Shown here in pieces: positions 7,928-16,140 of a DNA stretch of 64,000 bases; the stretch's first letter is position 1; every line of letters begins with the position of its first letter. Below the pieces are notes generated by a model, which saw only the letters and a list, made by a program, of their open reading frames with translations, searched no databases and was not told where the DNA came from. Source of the DNA: Gammaproteobacteria bacterium (GTDB lineage: Bacteria > Pseudomonadota > Gammaproteobacteria > Eutrophobiales > Eutrophobiaceae); NCBI GenBank assembly GCA_012103475.1, contig WLWS01000002.1, forward strand, positions 485,234-549,233. The letters are read 5' to 3'. The position numbers were made by a program, and so were the translations under genes.

Positions 7928-9931
7928 TCACTTATTCACTTGGTTATTCGATTCAGAAGGTGAGTGCCAGATAGGTGATGACCAGGCTCTTTCCTGTATC
8001 CAGTAATCGAGCTGTTCAGGTGGCAATCGATTATTCCTGAGGGCATCAAAGGTACTCCATCTGCAGGAAGGGTTTTCCAATACTCTGGCGTAGTAAAATG
8101 CCCGCTGATCGATTTCGAAATCCGGATCCAGCCAGTTTGCCTGTAATTCGGAGGCACCTTTATCCGGACTGGTACTGCAATCCCGAATACTTACTCGGGC
8201 ACCATTATCCGGACATTGATGACTTAGCGCGTCCGGCTGGAGACCGTCGGCGCAGACGACATCGTAGACACGTTCATGCATTTCGCCATTATCCAGCCAG
8301 CCCTTGATAACCTGTATGCGTTGTAAATTCTGCCCATCTACCCCTTTGCTCGCCCAAATCAGAAAGCGCGGTGACTCGTCGCTGCTAGTCGCTGGCAAAT
8401 CGCCACCCATTGGCACACCATTACGATAACCCAGTGTATTCAAATCCAGATTTTGTGGATCACTATCCGGAAAATTCCAACCACCGAAAAAGCGAAGCAG
8501 AATGCGCGTACCACTGGTAGCGAAGGTTTCCTTTCTTTTCAAGGCGGTAAAAATACTGTCGCGTGTGTTCTCTTCTGCCCACACACCCGCCAATCCACCG
8601 GCACTGCGGGATAATTCCTTGTAGCCACTGGCGAGCGCAAGCTTGAGCCGGTCTTCCACTCTGTCATCGAGATAACCGTGGGCACCTTCGTATTTGTCTT
8701 CCTCAGTATCACCCGGGTTGGCGTTATGGTGGTCGGTGCTACCGATAATGCCGAGTTTGTAAGGGTTGGTCTCGATAGTCTCTTCCAGTTTCAATCCTAT
8801 CTTGAGCGCATTACGAACATAATCACTCTCCCACACACAGCCTTTGGGCTGACCATTTTCATCACAGACTGGGGCACAGGCTTTTACATCTGGATTCGCA
8901 GAGGCTTGAGGACATATCGGACGCAGGTCGAATTTTTGAAAACCACAGGACTCATCGTTGGTACCAAGACCGAGACGACATTCCGAGTCTCCCTTTTGCT
9001 GAATAATTTCGACCAGTGGCTCGTAAGCCAGACGAAATTCGGCTTCTTCCTGAGTCAGCGATGCTCCATCGGAGTTCAAGCCTGAAAAGCGCTGGCCTTT
9101 GCTCTGATTGGAATTGTGCGAGATGGTGATGACTTCACAAGGTGCGTGACACTCCTCGTCAAGCTTTTTCCAGAGCTGCTCTGGTGTTGGTACTTCAAAC
9201 TGACTCCAGGGAGTTTTCGGCACCTTGTTGTTGCGAAAGATCACATTGCGATGCCGGTTACCTTTGAATTGACCGGTCCATTCATAGCCGATGAAGGTAG
9301 TAAATTCACCGGGCGAATTAAATTCTTCATTAACTCTCTGGATTTCCTGCCAGACATTGCGGGCGGCATTTCTGCAGCGACCGCCATCTTCACCACAGAT
9401 CGGCCAGCGCTGCGGCGTGCGAGCAGCGAAAATGGGTAACATGGTATCGCGAAACAGATCACTGGCCAGTTTTCGATCCTGTTTTTCGTTTCGATAATCA
9501 ATGCAAAGAGGTGTGGCGTAGGCAATCGATCCTTTGCTTGAACAAAGAGCGAATTCGCCGAGGAACTCTGCGTGCTCTGTGACGGCAACAAAATCCAGAG
9601 GGTTTTTCAGTTGTTTTTCCCTGCCACCATACAGAGTCACGCGTTCACCTCTGGCAAAGCGATAAGCGTCGCGAGGTGTGGAACGAACAAAGGTCATATA
9701 GGAATCAAGAGAATAACTGGTGTGCACATGTAAATCACCGAAATAGGCCTGGCGATTGGGGATAGTTGCGGGACTATCTGATCTGTTCTCAGCACTTAGC
9801 TTAACTGAATCCTTTTCCTCGTAGGTGCTTGATTCCGATGTCTGTTCTGAACAGCCGATCACAGCAAAGGCAAGTGACAATGCCAGAAGTGTTGGCTGAA
9901 TAAAACGCAGGTAAGATTCTGTGATTAACAA
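7928..9931 (-). CDS. DUF3604 lipoprotein (PHP-like metal-dependent hydrolase fold)
   Basis: A 667-aa protein of the DUF3604 family, which has a PHP-type metal-binding fold and no firmly established reaction. The N-terminus has a hydrophobic segment ending AVIGC, a lipobox, so it is probably membrane-anchored in the periplasm. Family motifs are AYFGDLHVHTSYSLDS (about 62-77), FVAVTEHAEFLGE, EWTGQ, HRNVIFR, ISHNSNQSKG and GSTDHHNANPG. The gene lies 3 bases upstream of the homocysteinase homologue and 7 bases downstream of the serine hydrolase, so it is in the operon. The start appears to be TTG at 9931 with no convincing ribosome site, so the exact N-terminus is uncertain. Function in purine metabolism is not known. 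Confidence 0.85.
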   Translation of the reverse strand: MLITESYLRFIQPTLLALSLAFAVIGCSEQTSESSTYEEKDSVKLSAENRSDSPATIPNRQAYFGDLHVHTSYSLDSYMTFVRSTPRDAYRFARGERVTLYGGREKQLKNPLDFVAVTEHAEFLGEFALCSSKGSIAYATPLCIDYRNEKQDRKLASDLFRDTMLPIFAARTPQRWPICGEDGGRCRNAARNVWQEIQRVNEEFNSPGEFTTFIGYEWTGQFKGNRHRNVIFRNNKVPKTPWSQFEVPTPEQLWKKLDEECHAPCEVITISHNSNQSKGQRFSGLNSDGASLTQEEAEFRLAYEPLVEIIQQKGDSECRLGLGTNDESCGFQKFDLRPICPQASANPDVKACAPVCDENGQPKGCVWESDYVRNALKIGLKLEETIETNPYKLGIIGSTDHHNANPGDTEEDKYEGAHGYLDDRVEDRLKLALASGYKELSRSAGGLAGVWAEENTRDSIFTALKRKETFATSGTRILLRFFGGWNFPDSDPQNLDLNTLGYRNGVPMGGDLPATSSDESPRFLIWASKGVDGQNLQRIQVIKGWLDNGEMHERVYDVVCADGLQPDALSHQCPDNGARVSIRDCSTSPDKGASELQANWLDPDFEIDQRAFYYARVLENPSCRWSTFDALRNNRLPPEQLDYWIQERAWSSPIWHSPSESNNQVNK

Positions 9932-9938
9932 TTAAGAA

Positions 9939-11237
9939 TCACTCTACAAGAGCCTGATAAGTTAATGTTCTGCCCAATTCTATCAGGAGGTTGTTTTTGA
10001 TGGGCATATCCTGAGTCATAAATACGGCAGCAAGGTTTTCGTTGCGATCGATCCAGAAAAAGGTAGAAGCCGCACCTGCCCAATCGGCTGTGCCTGTTGA
10101 GGTAAGCATCCCCATTCTTGCCGGGTTCATTGCCAGCGCAAAGCCGAGACCGTGACTGTCCTGTTTCATCCAAACAGGTCGTGGCAGATCATCAATAGGG
10201 AAATGGTTGCTGAGAGCGAAATCAAGAGTCTTTGGTCCGAGGATTCTTGCTGAGCCAAGTTTGCCGCCATTCAATATCATTAACTGGAACTGCATATAAT
10301 CGTGCGCAGTGGATACCAGTCCGGCCCCACCGGCGTGAATTCGATTTGCTCTCTGGTGCTGACTGTTGAGTGGATCGTCTATCAGTTTTATTTGACCATC
10401 TGACATCGAATAATTAGCTGTAAAACGATTCAGTTTTTCTTGTGGCAGGACAAAACCGGTATCCTTCATTTTCAGGGGTTTAAAAATTCTTTCATGCATA
10501 AATTGATCGAGAGGCTGGCCGGATATGACCTCGATGACTCTGCCCAGCACATCAATCGAAACCGAATAACTCATACGTTCACCGGGTTGATGCAAAAGCG
10601 GGATGCGGCTCAGGGTTTTTACCATGGCGTCCAGATCAGTAATGGCGCTGGCATCACCTTCCTCAGGGTACAGTTCTTCAACTCCGGGCATCACTCCCTG
10701 CTGCCGATAGAGTTTATGAACTGCTGTATTTCCGAGAAAGTGATAGGTCAGCCCGGAAGTATGAATGAACAAGTCGCGGATAGTCACAGGTCTATGCAGA
10801 TCTGCGGTTTTTATTCCATCGCCTTCACCACTTTTGTAAACGCGAATATTATTAAATTCCGGAATAAAATCAGCTACCGCTTGATCAATCTGAAAATGTC
10901 CTTCTTCATAGAGTATTAATGCCGCTATAGAAGTAATGGCCTTACTCATGGAATAAATTCGAAAAATACTATCGGCACGCATCGGAATTTTTCGTTCTAT
11001 ATCCTGCCAACCCATGCTCATCTTATGCACTTGTTTATTATTTCGATAAATCAGTGCGGTAAAGCCGGCATTCTTCCTGTTCTTTATCAGAGAATTGAAT
11101 TTAATATTGAGCCTTTGTAAACGTTCTTTACTAAATCCCTCCTGGAGTTCCTCTGCGTATGAAGCAGGGGAAGTAGATAAACAACACAACAATCCGAATG
11201 CCGCAAAGTATCTGGATATTTTCTTTAAAGTGGACAT
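9939..11237 (-). CDS. Serine hydrolase, class C beta-lactamase-like (PF00144 type), exported
   Basis: A 432-aa beta-lactamase/transpeptidase-fold serine hydrolase. It has a Sec signal (cleavage near PASYA, about residue 28), the active-site tetrad SMSK in RIYSMSKAIT (about 95-105), and the Tyr-containing motif YSVSIDVLG. Members of this family are usually esterases or peptidases rather than true beta-lactamases, and the substrate here cannot be told. The C-terminal part has GLGFALAMNP and FFWIDR typical of the family. It sits between deoD and the DUF3604 gene with very short spacing, so it is transcribed with them. Its link to nucleoside use is unclear. Confidence 0.85.
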   Translation of the reverse strand: MSTLKKISRYFAAFGLLCCLSTSPASYAEELQEGFSKERLQRLNIKFNSLIKNRKNAGFTALIYRNNKQVHKMSMGWQDIERKIPMRADSIFRIYSMSKAITSIAALILYEEGHFQIDQAVADFIPEFNNIRVYKSGEGDGIKTADLHRPVTIRDLFIHTSGLTYHFLGNTAVHKLYRQQGVMPGVEELYPEEGDASAITDLDAMVKTLSRIPLLHQPGERMSYSVSIDVLGRVIEVISGQPLDQFMHERIFKPLKMKDTGFVLPQEKLNRFTANYSMSDGQIKLIDDPLNSQHQRANRIHAGGAGLVSTAHDYMQFQLMILNGGKLGSARILGPKTLDFALSNHFPIDDLPRPVWMKQDSHGLGFALAMNPARMGMLTSTGTADWAGAASTFFWIDRNENLAAVFMTQDMPIKNNLLIELGRTLTYQALVE

Positions 11238-11257
11238 TAGAAAAGAGTTTTCAGATA

Positions 11258-11971
11258 TTAAAGTTGGGCTACGGTACGCAAGGCAACTTTGATCATTTCA
11301 TCAAAACTGGTCTGTCGTTCTTCAACTGTGAGCGCTTTGCTGTTCTTGATGTCATCGCTCACCGTACACATGGCTGCGGCTGCCGCGCCATATTCAGCAG
11401 CCGTACCGTAAATACCGGCAATTTCCATTTCCACTACCGGCACATTGTATTTTTCCATAGTGGCCCACATCTCCGTGTTTTCCGGTGGGTAAAAATAATC
11501 AGATGTGAAGACATTCGCAACGTGATGCTCAACTTTTAGTGTTCTCGCCGCATTGACCAGGTTTTCTAGCAAGTTGAAATCCGCAATGGCGGCAAAATCG
11601 TGACCTTTAAAGCGAATGCGATTGCAGTTGGAATCTGTCGATGCACCCATCGCAATCACCAGACTGCGCAGCGGTACCTTGTCACTGATAGTGCCGCAAC
11701 TACCAACCCGGATCAGTCGCTTTACGCCGTATTCCAGAATTAACTCGGAACAATAGAGGGTGGCTGATGGAATGCCCATGCCGTGACCGACGATTGTGAT
11801 GCGCTTACCTTCGTAGTGACCTGTGAATCCCAGCATATTTCTGACATCGGTAATTTGCCGGGCGTCGTCCAGATAGGTTTCAGCGATATACTTCGCCCGC
11901 AGTGGATCGCCGGGCATGATGACTGTGTCGGAAACATCTTCTGGTTCTGCGTTAAATACGAAAGCGGGCAT
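11258..11971 (-). CDS. deoD: Purine nucleoside phosphorylase, DeoD type
   Basis: Hexameric low-molecular-weight PNP, 237 aa, the usual length. It cleaves purine (deoxy)nucleosides with phosphate to base and ribose-1-phosphate. Recognisable motifs are VIMPGDPLRAKYIAETYL, GHGMGIPSATLY, RVGSCGTI (phosphate/ribose site), MEIAGIYG and TVSDDIK, where the Asp corresponds to the catalytic Asp204 of E. coli; ERQTSF carries the matching Arg217. The flanking genes give a clear job: take inosine or a 5'-modified inosine from the deaminase and homocysteinase homologue, release hypoxanthine for XdhABC, and provide the pentose-1-phosphate for MtnA if the 5'-group is methylthio or H. DeoD enzymes accept 6-amino and 6-oxo purines. 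Confidence 0.93.
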   Translation of the reverse strand: MPAFVFNAEPEDVSDTVIMPGDPLRAKYIAETYLDDARQITDVRNMLGFTGHYEGKRITIVGHGMGIPSATLYCSELILEYGVKRLIRVGSCGTISDKVPLRSLVIAMGASTDSNCNRIRFKGHDFAAIADFNLLENLVNAARTLKVEHHVANVFTSDYFYPPENTEMWATMEKYNVPVVEMEIAGIYGTAAEYGAAAAAMCTVSDDIKNSKALTVEERQTSFDEMIKVALRTVAQL

Positions 11972-11994
11972 GGTCGGTTTCCTTTATTGTTATT

Positions 11995-12528
11995 TTAAAT
12001 ATTGTGTGGGTGCAAACGTGTCAGACTTTCAATCAGTTCGCTGTGTTCGGGAAAAGTCGACAGTAATTCATCCCGGCTTGGGAATACAGGATCACTTTCA
12101 TCAAAACCCGGAGCCATGGAAGTGCTGCAGAGTGAAAACCCGTGCAAGCCGCCAGGCAGAGGACGAGAGCCGTGATAACAATGGCGGGGCGCCAGTATTT
12201 GTGGCCGCTGGTCGCTCAGAATGTCGGGACCAAGCACGCGGGTTTCGCCGCTGCCGTCAGGAAAAAGAAACAGCATTTCAAGCGGATCACCATAGTGATA
12301 GTAGTAAAGCTCATCAGTTGGCAGGCTGTGCATGGCCGAGAATTGCTCGAGTGTTTCGAGAAAGAAAATAGAACCACTAATATTGCGATCGTTTTTATAG
12401 CGTTCCGGGAGAGCAGAGGCGCTAATTTGTTCATCTGCTGTGTAGGTAAGTGAGAAGTAACCACCTTCAACAGGTAATGGTTGGAGTCCGAGTTCCTGAA
12501 TGATGTCTTCCGCTTTCAGTGTATCCAT
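11995..12528 (-). CDS. Cupin DUF985 family protein
   Basis: A 177-aa single-domain cupin of the DUF985 type (yeast YML079w and Shewanella structures belong here). Visible family motifs are LQPLPVEGGYFSLTY near the N-terminus, SIFFLETLEQFSAMHSLPTDELYYYHYGD in the middle (with histidines suitable for metal or ligand binding), and PRHCYHGSRP. No biochemical role is established for the family as far as I know. It overlaps the operon closely, lying 1 base after the amidohydrolase and 23 bases before deoD. Because OHCU decarboxylase and allantoinase are not seen here, this and the second cupin at 26804 are worth considering for missing ring-opening steps, but nothing in its sequence shows that. Confidence 0.8.
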   Translation of the reverse strand: MDTLKAEDIIQELGLQPLPVEGGYFSLTYTADEQISASALPERYKNDRNISGSIFFLETLEQFSAMHSLPTDELYYYHYGDPLEMLFLFPDGSGETRVLGPDILSDQRPQILAPRHCYHGSRPLPGGLHGFSLCSTSMAPGFDESDPVFPSRDELLSTFPEHSELIESLTRLHPHNI

Positions 12529-12529
12529 A

Positions 12530-13939
12530 TTATTTATTTAACCGGATTTCCCTGTTTACTTTCTCTGCAATGGCGCGCGCATTCTTGATGATACTTTCTT
12601 CATCAAGAGTCAGAACTTTGCGGTCCTGCATTAGTATCTTGCCATCGACGATAACGGTTTGAACATCCTGAGCATCCACAGCGTATACAAGATGTGAGAT
12701 TACATCATAGAGAGGCGTCAGATGGGGAGCATCGAGCGAAATCAGGATCATATCGGCACGTTTGCCGACACTCAGCGAACCACTCGTCTGTGCAAGACCA
12801 ATAGCTTCCGCTCCTGTTCTGGTTGCCATTTCTAGTACCCGCAGTGCCGGCATGGCTTTTGGGTTGAGCGATCGACCTTTATGAATAAGAGCCGTCAGGC
12901 GGATTTCCTCCCACATGTCGAGGTCATTGTTAGAAGCAGCACCGTCGGTCCCCAGGCCAACTTTGACACCGGCATCAAGCATTTCGGATACCGGAGCAAA
13001 ACCAGAGGAAATTTTCATATTGGAGGTTGGATTGTGAATCGCTCCCACCTTGCGTTTCACCAGTATGGGAATTTCCTCAGCAGTGGGCCAGACCACATGT
13101 GCGCCGATTGTCGGGCCGCTGAAAAAATCGATTTTCTCAAGATGGTTAATTGATGTGTCCTGATAGAGATTATTGACGATCTCAAGTTCCGCTTTTGACT
13201 CTGAGAGATGTATGGAAACAGGTACATCGAGAGCATTTGCCCTTTTTCTGACTATTTTCAGTTTTTCCGGCGCAATCGTGTAGGCCGCATGAGCGGCGAT
13301 AGCAGGGGTAATTCGACTGTTCTTATTTTTCCATTCCTGAATAAAACTCTCTGCTTTATTCATTGCGTCATCAAAATTCTTCGCATAACCGCTTTCCTGA
13401 TCGATCACCGCGGCGGCAATCACAGCACGAACTCCGCATTCGTCTACTACTTTGGCGATTTCTTTTGGATGAAAATACATGTCAACGAAAGTGGTCGTGC
13501 CGCCCTTGATCATTTCCAGGCAGGCGAGTTGTGTGCCGGCTCGAATGAAATCAGGATCGACAAATTGAATTTCGGCAGGAAAAATATATTTTGTCAGCCA
13601 TTCCATGAGCGCAAGGTCGTCTGCAATTCCACGAAATAATGTCATCGCAGAATGAGTGTGGCCATTGATAAGCCCGGGCATGATGACCTGATTTGCTGAG
13701 CTGATGTGTTGCCGGCCTGCATAGTGCTCGTCAATAAGCGCTGCATTGCCAATGGCGACGATTGTTCCCTTGTCTATAGCAATGGCAGCTTTCTCCAGCA
13801 AAGTATTATTCCTGTCCATGGTCAGCACATAATTGGCGGAGACCACCAGATCAACACTTTCTTTGGCCTGTAACTCGAGCGAGGAGACAAAAATACAAAA
13901 GCCAAGAAGAGCAATAAAACTTCTGCTTGTAAGGTTCAT
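12530..13939 (-). CDS. mtaD: MTA/SAH deaminase-like amidohydrolase with Sec signal
   Basis: A 469-aa amidohydrolase of the MtaD/TrzN/SsnA family. These enzymes deaminate 5'-methylthioadenosine, S-adenosylhomocysteine, adenosine or 5'-deoxyadenosine. Metal ligands are visible: GHTH (about 94-96), AAHAAY, HLSES and GTDGAASNN, with the HNPTSNMK segment of the MTA/SAH subgroup. Unusually, the N-terminus is a Sec-type signal (hydrophobic IALLGFCIFVSS, then LQAKES), predicting export; typical MtaD proteins are cytoplasmic. I use ATG 13939; TTG 13945 is two codons earlier. It is followed by DUF985 and deoD. Product inosine-type nucleosides would feed PNP and the homocysteinase homologue, though the location would need to match. 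Substrate among the listed nucleosides is inferred. Confidence 0.8.
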   Translation of the reverse strand: MNLTSRSFIALLGFCIFVSSLELQAKESVDLVVSANYVLTMDRNNTLLEKAAIAIDKGTIVAIGNAALIDEHYAGRQHISSANQVIMPGLINGHTHSAMTLFRGIADDLALMEWLTKYIFPAEIQFVDPDFIRAGTQLACLEMIKGGTTTFVDMYFHPKEIAKVVDECGVRAVIAAAVIDQESGYAKNFDDAMNKAESFIQEWKNKNSRITPAIAAHAAYTIAPEKLKIVRKRANALDVPVSIHLSESKAELEIVNNLYQDTSINHLEKIDFFSGPTIGAHVVWPTAEEIPILVKRKVGAIHNPTSNMKISSGFAPVSEMLDAGVKVGLGTDGAASNNDLDMWEEIRLTALIHKGRSLNPKAMPALRVLEMATRTGAEAIGLAQTSGSLSVGKRADMILISLDAPHLTPLYDVISHLVYAVDAQDVQTVIVDGKILMQDRKVLTLDEESIIKNARAIAEKVNREIRLNK

Positions 13940-13975
13940 AGTCAAAACTGGAACTAATAATGTCGTTAATGGAAG

Positions 13976-14953
13976 TTATATGGTGCCATAATTTACGCCA
14001 AGCTGCGTCAACCAGCGGCGATATTCTAATGAGGCCTTATCCGCGCGCTGATGCTTTTCAGCATTTGACCGCAATGGTAATTTTTGCGGAATTTGAGATT
14101 CAAGAATGTCTTTATCCTGCATGAATATTTTATCCTGAAAGTCATGCACAGCCTGTTCGGTTTCCTCACTGCCATAAGTTGTTGCCATAATTATCCAGGC
14201 ACGCACGTTTAATTCCTGCATGGGTGCGACTGTCAGAAAAATCATATCGGTGGGTTTTTCCTCAGCTCTAGCGGGAGTCTTGGTCAACATAATGCTATAA
14301 GGTCTGAGAATATCGTAACTATAGGTAATTTCCTGTCCTTCGGTATGAATGCTGGAAGCATTTGGCTGCCAGATTCGAAAGTTGCGTACTTCAACGCCTT
14401 CGGCCTTGCTGCTGACGTCATAGTCTTTTATTTCAGCATGCTCTTCGTCACCGAGCATGCCTCTATGAACGAAGGGCAAATGAGCAACATCAAGAAAATT
14501 CTCAACCACTCTTGGTGCACTGGTAGCAACATCATAGGGGCCGGTTATAACCAGATGATAGTCGTCGTCCAGACCTTTGAATTTAGGTGGTGACTCGGGT
14601 GGTTCACCAAGACATATCCATATGAGCCCGTAGCGCTCAACAAGTGGGTATTTAGGGATGGAAGTACCTGCGGAGGGTTTGATATCCGGTTGGGCAGGTT
14701 GAAAAGAACAGCCACCCTCGTTATTAAATTGCCAGCTATGATAAGGGCAAATCAATTGATCTTTGTTGACATGTCCCAATGAGAGACGTGTACCGCGGTG
14801 AGGGCAACGGTCGGCCATGGCGTGAATTTGACTGCCATCGGACCAGAGAACAATGCGTTCACCGAGCAGTTCACGTCCGATCAGTTTGTTTTCTTGCAGT
14901 TCTTTGCGGCTGGCGATAGCGTGCCAGTCATCCACTATTGCACTACAGATCAT
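13976..14953 (-). CDS. Rieske non-heme iron oxygenase, VanA/NdmA-like
   Basis: A 325-aa oxygenase alpha subunit. The Rieske [2Fe-2S] site is CPHRGTRLSLG with CPYHSWQ about 17 residues later (near residues 49-72). The catalytic iron site is NFLDVAHLPFVHRGMLGD (about 150-168). The closest families by eye are vanillate demethylase and the N-demethylases of methylxanthines (NdmA/NdmB). The C-terminal pattern DKDILESQIP then ADKASLEYRRWL is very like NdmA. These enzymes need a separate reductase, which is not next to it. It is first in the minus run, divergent from mtnA. Given the purine context an N-methylpurine or other purine-derived substrate is a fair guess; O-demethylation of an aromatic is the alternative. 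Confidence 0.75.
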   Translation of the reverse strand: MICSAIVDDWHAIASRKELQENKLIGRELLGERIVLWSDGSQIHAMADRCPHRGTRLSLGHVNKDQLICPYHSWQFNNEGGCSFQPAQPDIKPSAGTSIPKYPLVERYGLIWICLGEPPESPPKFKGLDDDYHLVITGPYDVATSAPRVVENFLDVAHLPFVHRGMLGDEEHAEIKDYDVSSKAEGVEVRNFRIWQPNASSIHTEGQEITYSYDILRPYSIMLTKTPARAEEKPTDMIFLTVAPMQELNVRAWIIMATTYGSEETEQAVHDFQDKIFMQDKDILESQIPQKLPLRSNAEKHQRADKASLEYRRWLTQLGVNYGTI

Positions 14954-15080
14954 ATGAATTGCCCATTGTTAATAAGGATTTGCAGGGAAGTGAAATATCA
15001 AAGACAGCTCATACCCATACATACATTATAATGTTAACTTATGTTATTGCATTAGAATCAGTCGAGCAGGAGAAATTATT
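14954..15080. promoter_or_regulatory. Divergent promoter region of the purine clusters
   Basis: The 127 bases between the minus-strand Rieske gene and mtnA must contain the promoters of both long runs. A strong Shine-Dalgarno AGGAGA lies at 15068-15073. An AT-rich stretch around 15020-15055 could hold a -10 element. I see no clear operator palindrome. Confidence 0.4.
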
Positions 15081-16124
15081 CTGGAATACAAAAGCATAGA
15101 GTGGATAGAAGAGAGCGGCGCGGTCAGAATGCTGGATCAGCGTATTTTGCCTGGAGAAGTCTTATATCTGGATTTCAATAGTGCTGAAGAAGTGGCAGCA
15201 GCAATACGGGATATGGTCATCCGGGGCGCACCCGCGATTGGTGCCGCGGCGGCCTACGGTCTGGCAGTTGAATTGCGACAGTCGGATAGTGACGATCTGG
15301 AACTACTATCAGAAAAATACGGCAAAGCGGATGAAGTGTTAAGGGCCTCGCGGCCAACTGCCGTGAATCTGTTCTGGGCGCTGGACAGAGTATCAAATCG
15401 GGTAAACGACACGACTTTCACCACGGCTCAGGAGCTGAAAGACTTTGTTTTGGCTGAGGCCCATCTAATTGCCAAAGAAGATGTCGAAATCTGTCGGCAA
15501 ATCGGCCTCAATGCTCTGGAGCTGATACCAAAGCAGGCGACGGCTGTGCATCATTGTAATACCGGGGGTCTTGCCACAGTCGGTTATGGCACTGCGCTCG
15601 GGGTAATCAGAACCGCTCATGAAAATGGACATGATATCTCCGTGCTGGTGGACGAAACCCGGCCACGTCTGCAGGGAGCGCGACTGACTGCCTGGGAATT
15701 GAAGCAACTTGGTATCAAACACAAATTGATCGTAGACGGTGCTTCCGGATTTTATATGAAGCAGGGACAGGTCGATTTTTGTGTGGTGGGTTGTGATCGG
15801 GTTGCCGCCAATGGCGACACCGCGAACAAGATAGGCACCTACAATCTGGCATTGGCGGCTTATGCTCACGGTATTCCTTTTTATGTTGCCGGACCAACCT
15901 CAACCATTGATTTATCAACTGCAAGCGGTGACGATATCGAAATCGAAGAGCGAACAGATACTGAAGTCCTGCTCGTTGGTGAAGAGAGAATCGCACCCGA
16001 GGGCACCGAGGTGGGTAACCCTGCATTTGATGTCACGGCTGCGAAGTATATAAGCGCTATTATTACCGAGAAAGGTATTGTCTACCCACCTTTCGTTGAG
16101 AACCTTAAAGCCTTGTTTGATTAG
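15081..16124 (+). CDS. mtnA: S-methyl-5-thioribose-1-phosphate isomerase
   Basis: MtnA converts methylthioribose-1-phosphate (or 5-deoxyribose-1-phosphate) to the ribulose form. Family motifs: MVIRGAPAIGAAAAYG, SRPTAVNLFWAL, HHCNTGGLATVGYGTALG (the catalytic Cys), DETRPRLQGARLTAWEL (catalytic Asp region) and VGCDRVAANGD. Homologues begin with an IEW...LLDQ stretch. Here that is coded upstream of the first ATG (15129): codons from CTG 15081 read LEYKSIEWIEESGAVRMLDQR. AGGAGA at 15068-15073 is ideally spaced from CTG 15081 (or ATT 15078), and no ATG/GTG/TTG is in frame nearby, so a non-canonical start is likely. From 15129 the protein would be 331 aa and lack the conserved N-terminus. First gene of the plus run. 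Confidence 0.9.
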   Translation: MEYKSIEWIEESGAVRMLDQRILPGEVLYLDFNSAEEVAAAIRDMVIRGAPAIGAAAAYGLAVELRQSDSDDLELLSEKYGKADEVLRASRPTAVNLFWALDRVSNRVNDTTFTTAQELKDFVLAEAHLIAKEDVEICRQIGLNALELIPKQATAVHHCNTGGLATVGYGTALGVIRTAHENGHDISVLVDETRPRLQGARLTAWELKQLGIKHKLIVDGASGFYMKQGQVDFCVVGCDRVAANGDTANKIGTYNLALAAYAHGIPFYVAGPTSTIDLSTASGDDIEIEERTDTEVLLVGEERIAPEGTEVGNPAFDVTAAKYISAIITEKGIVYPPFVENLKALFD

Positions 16125-16140
16125 TAGCAGTGAAAGACTG

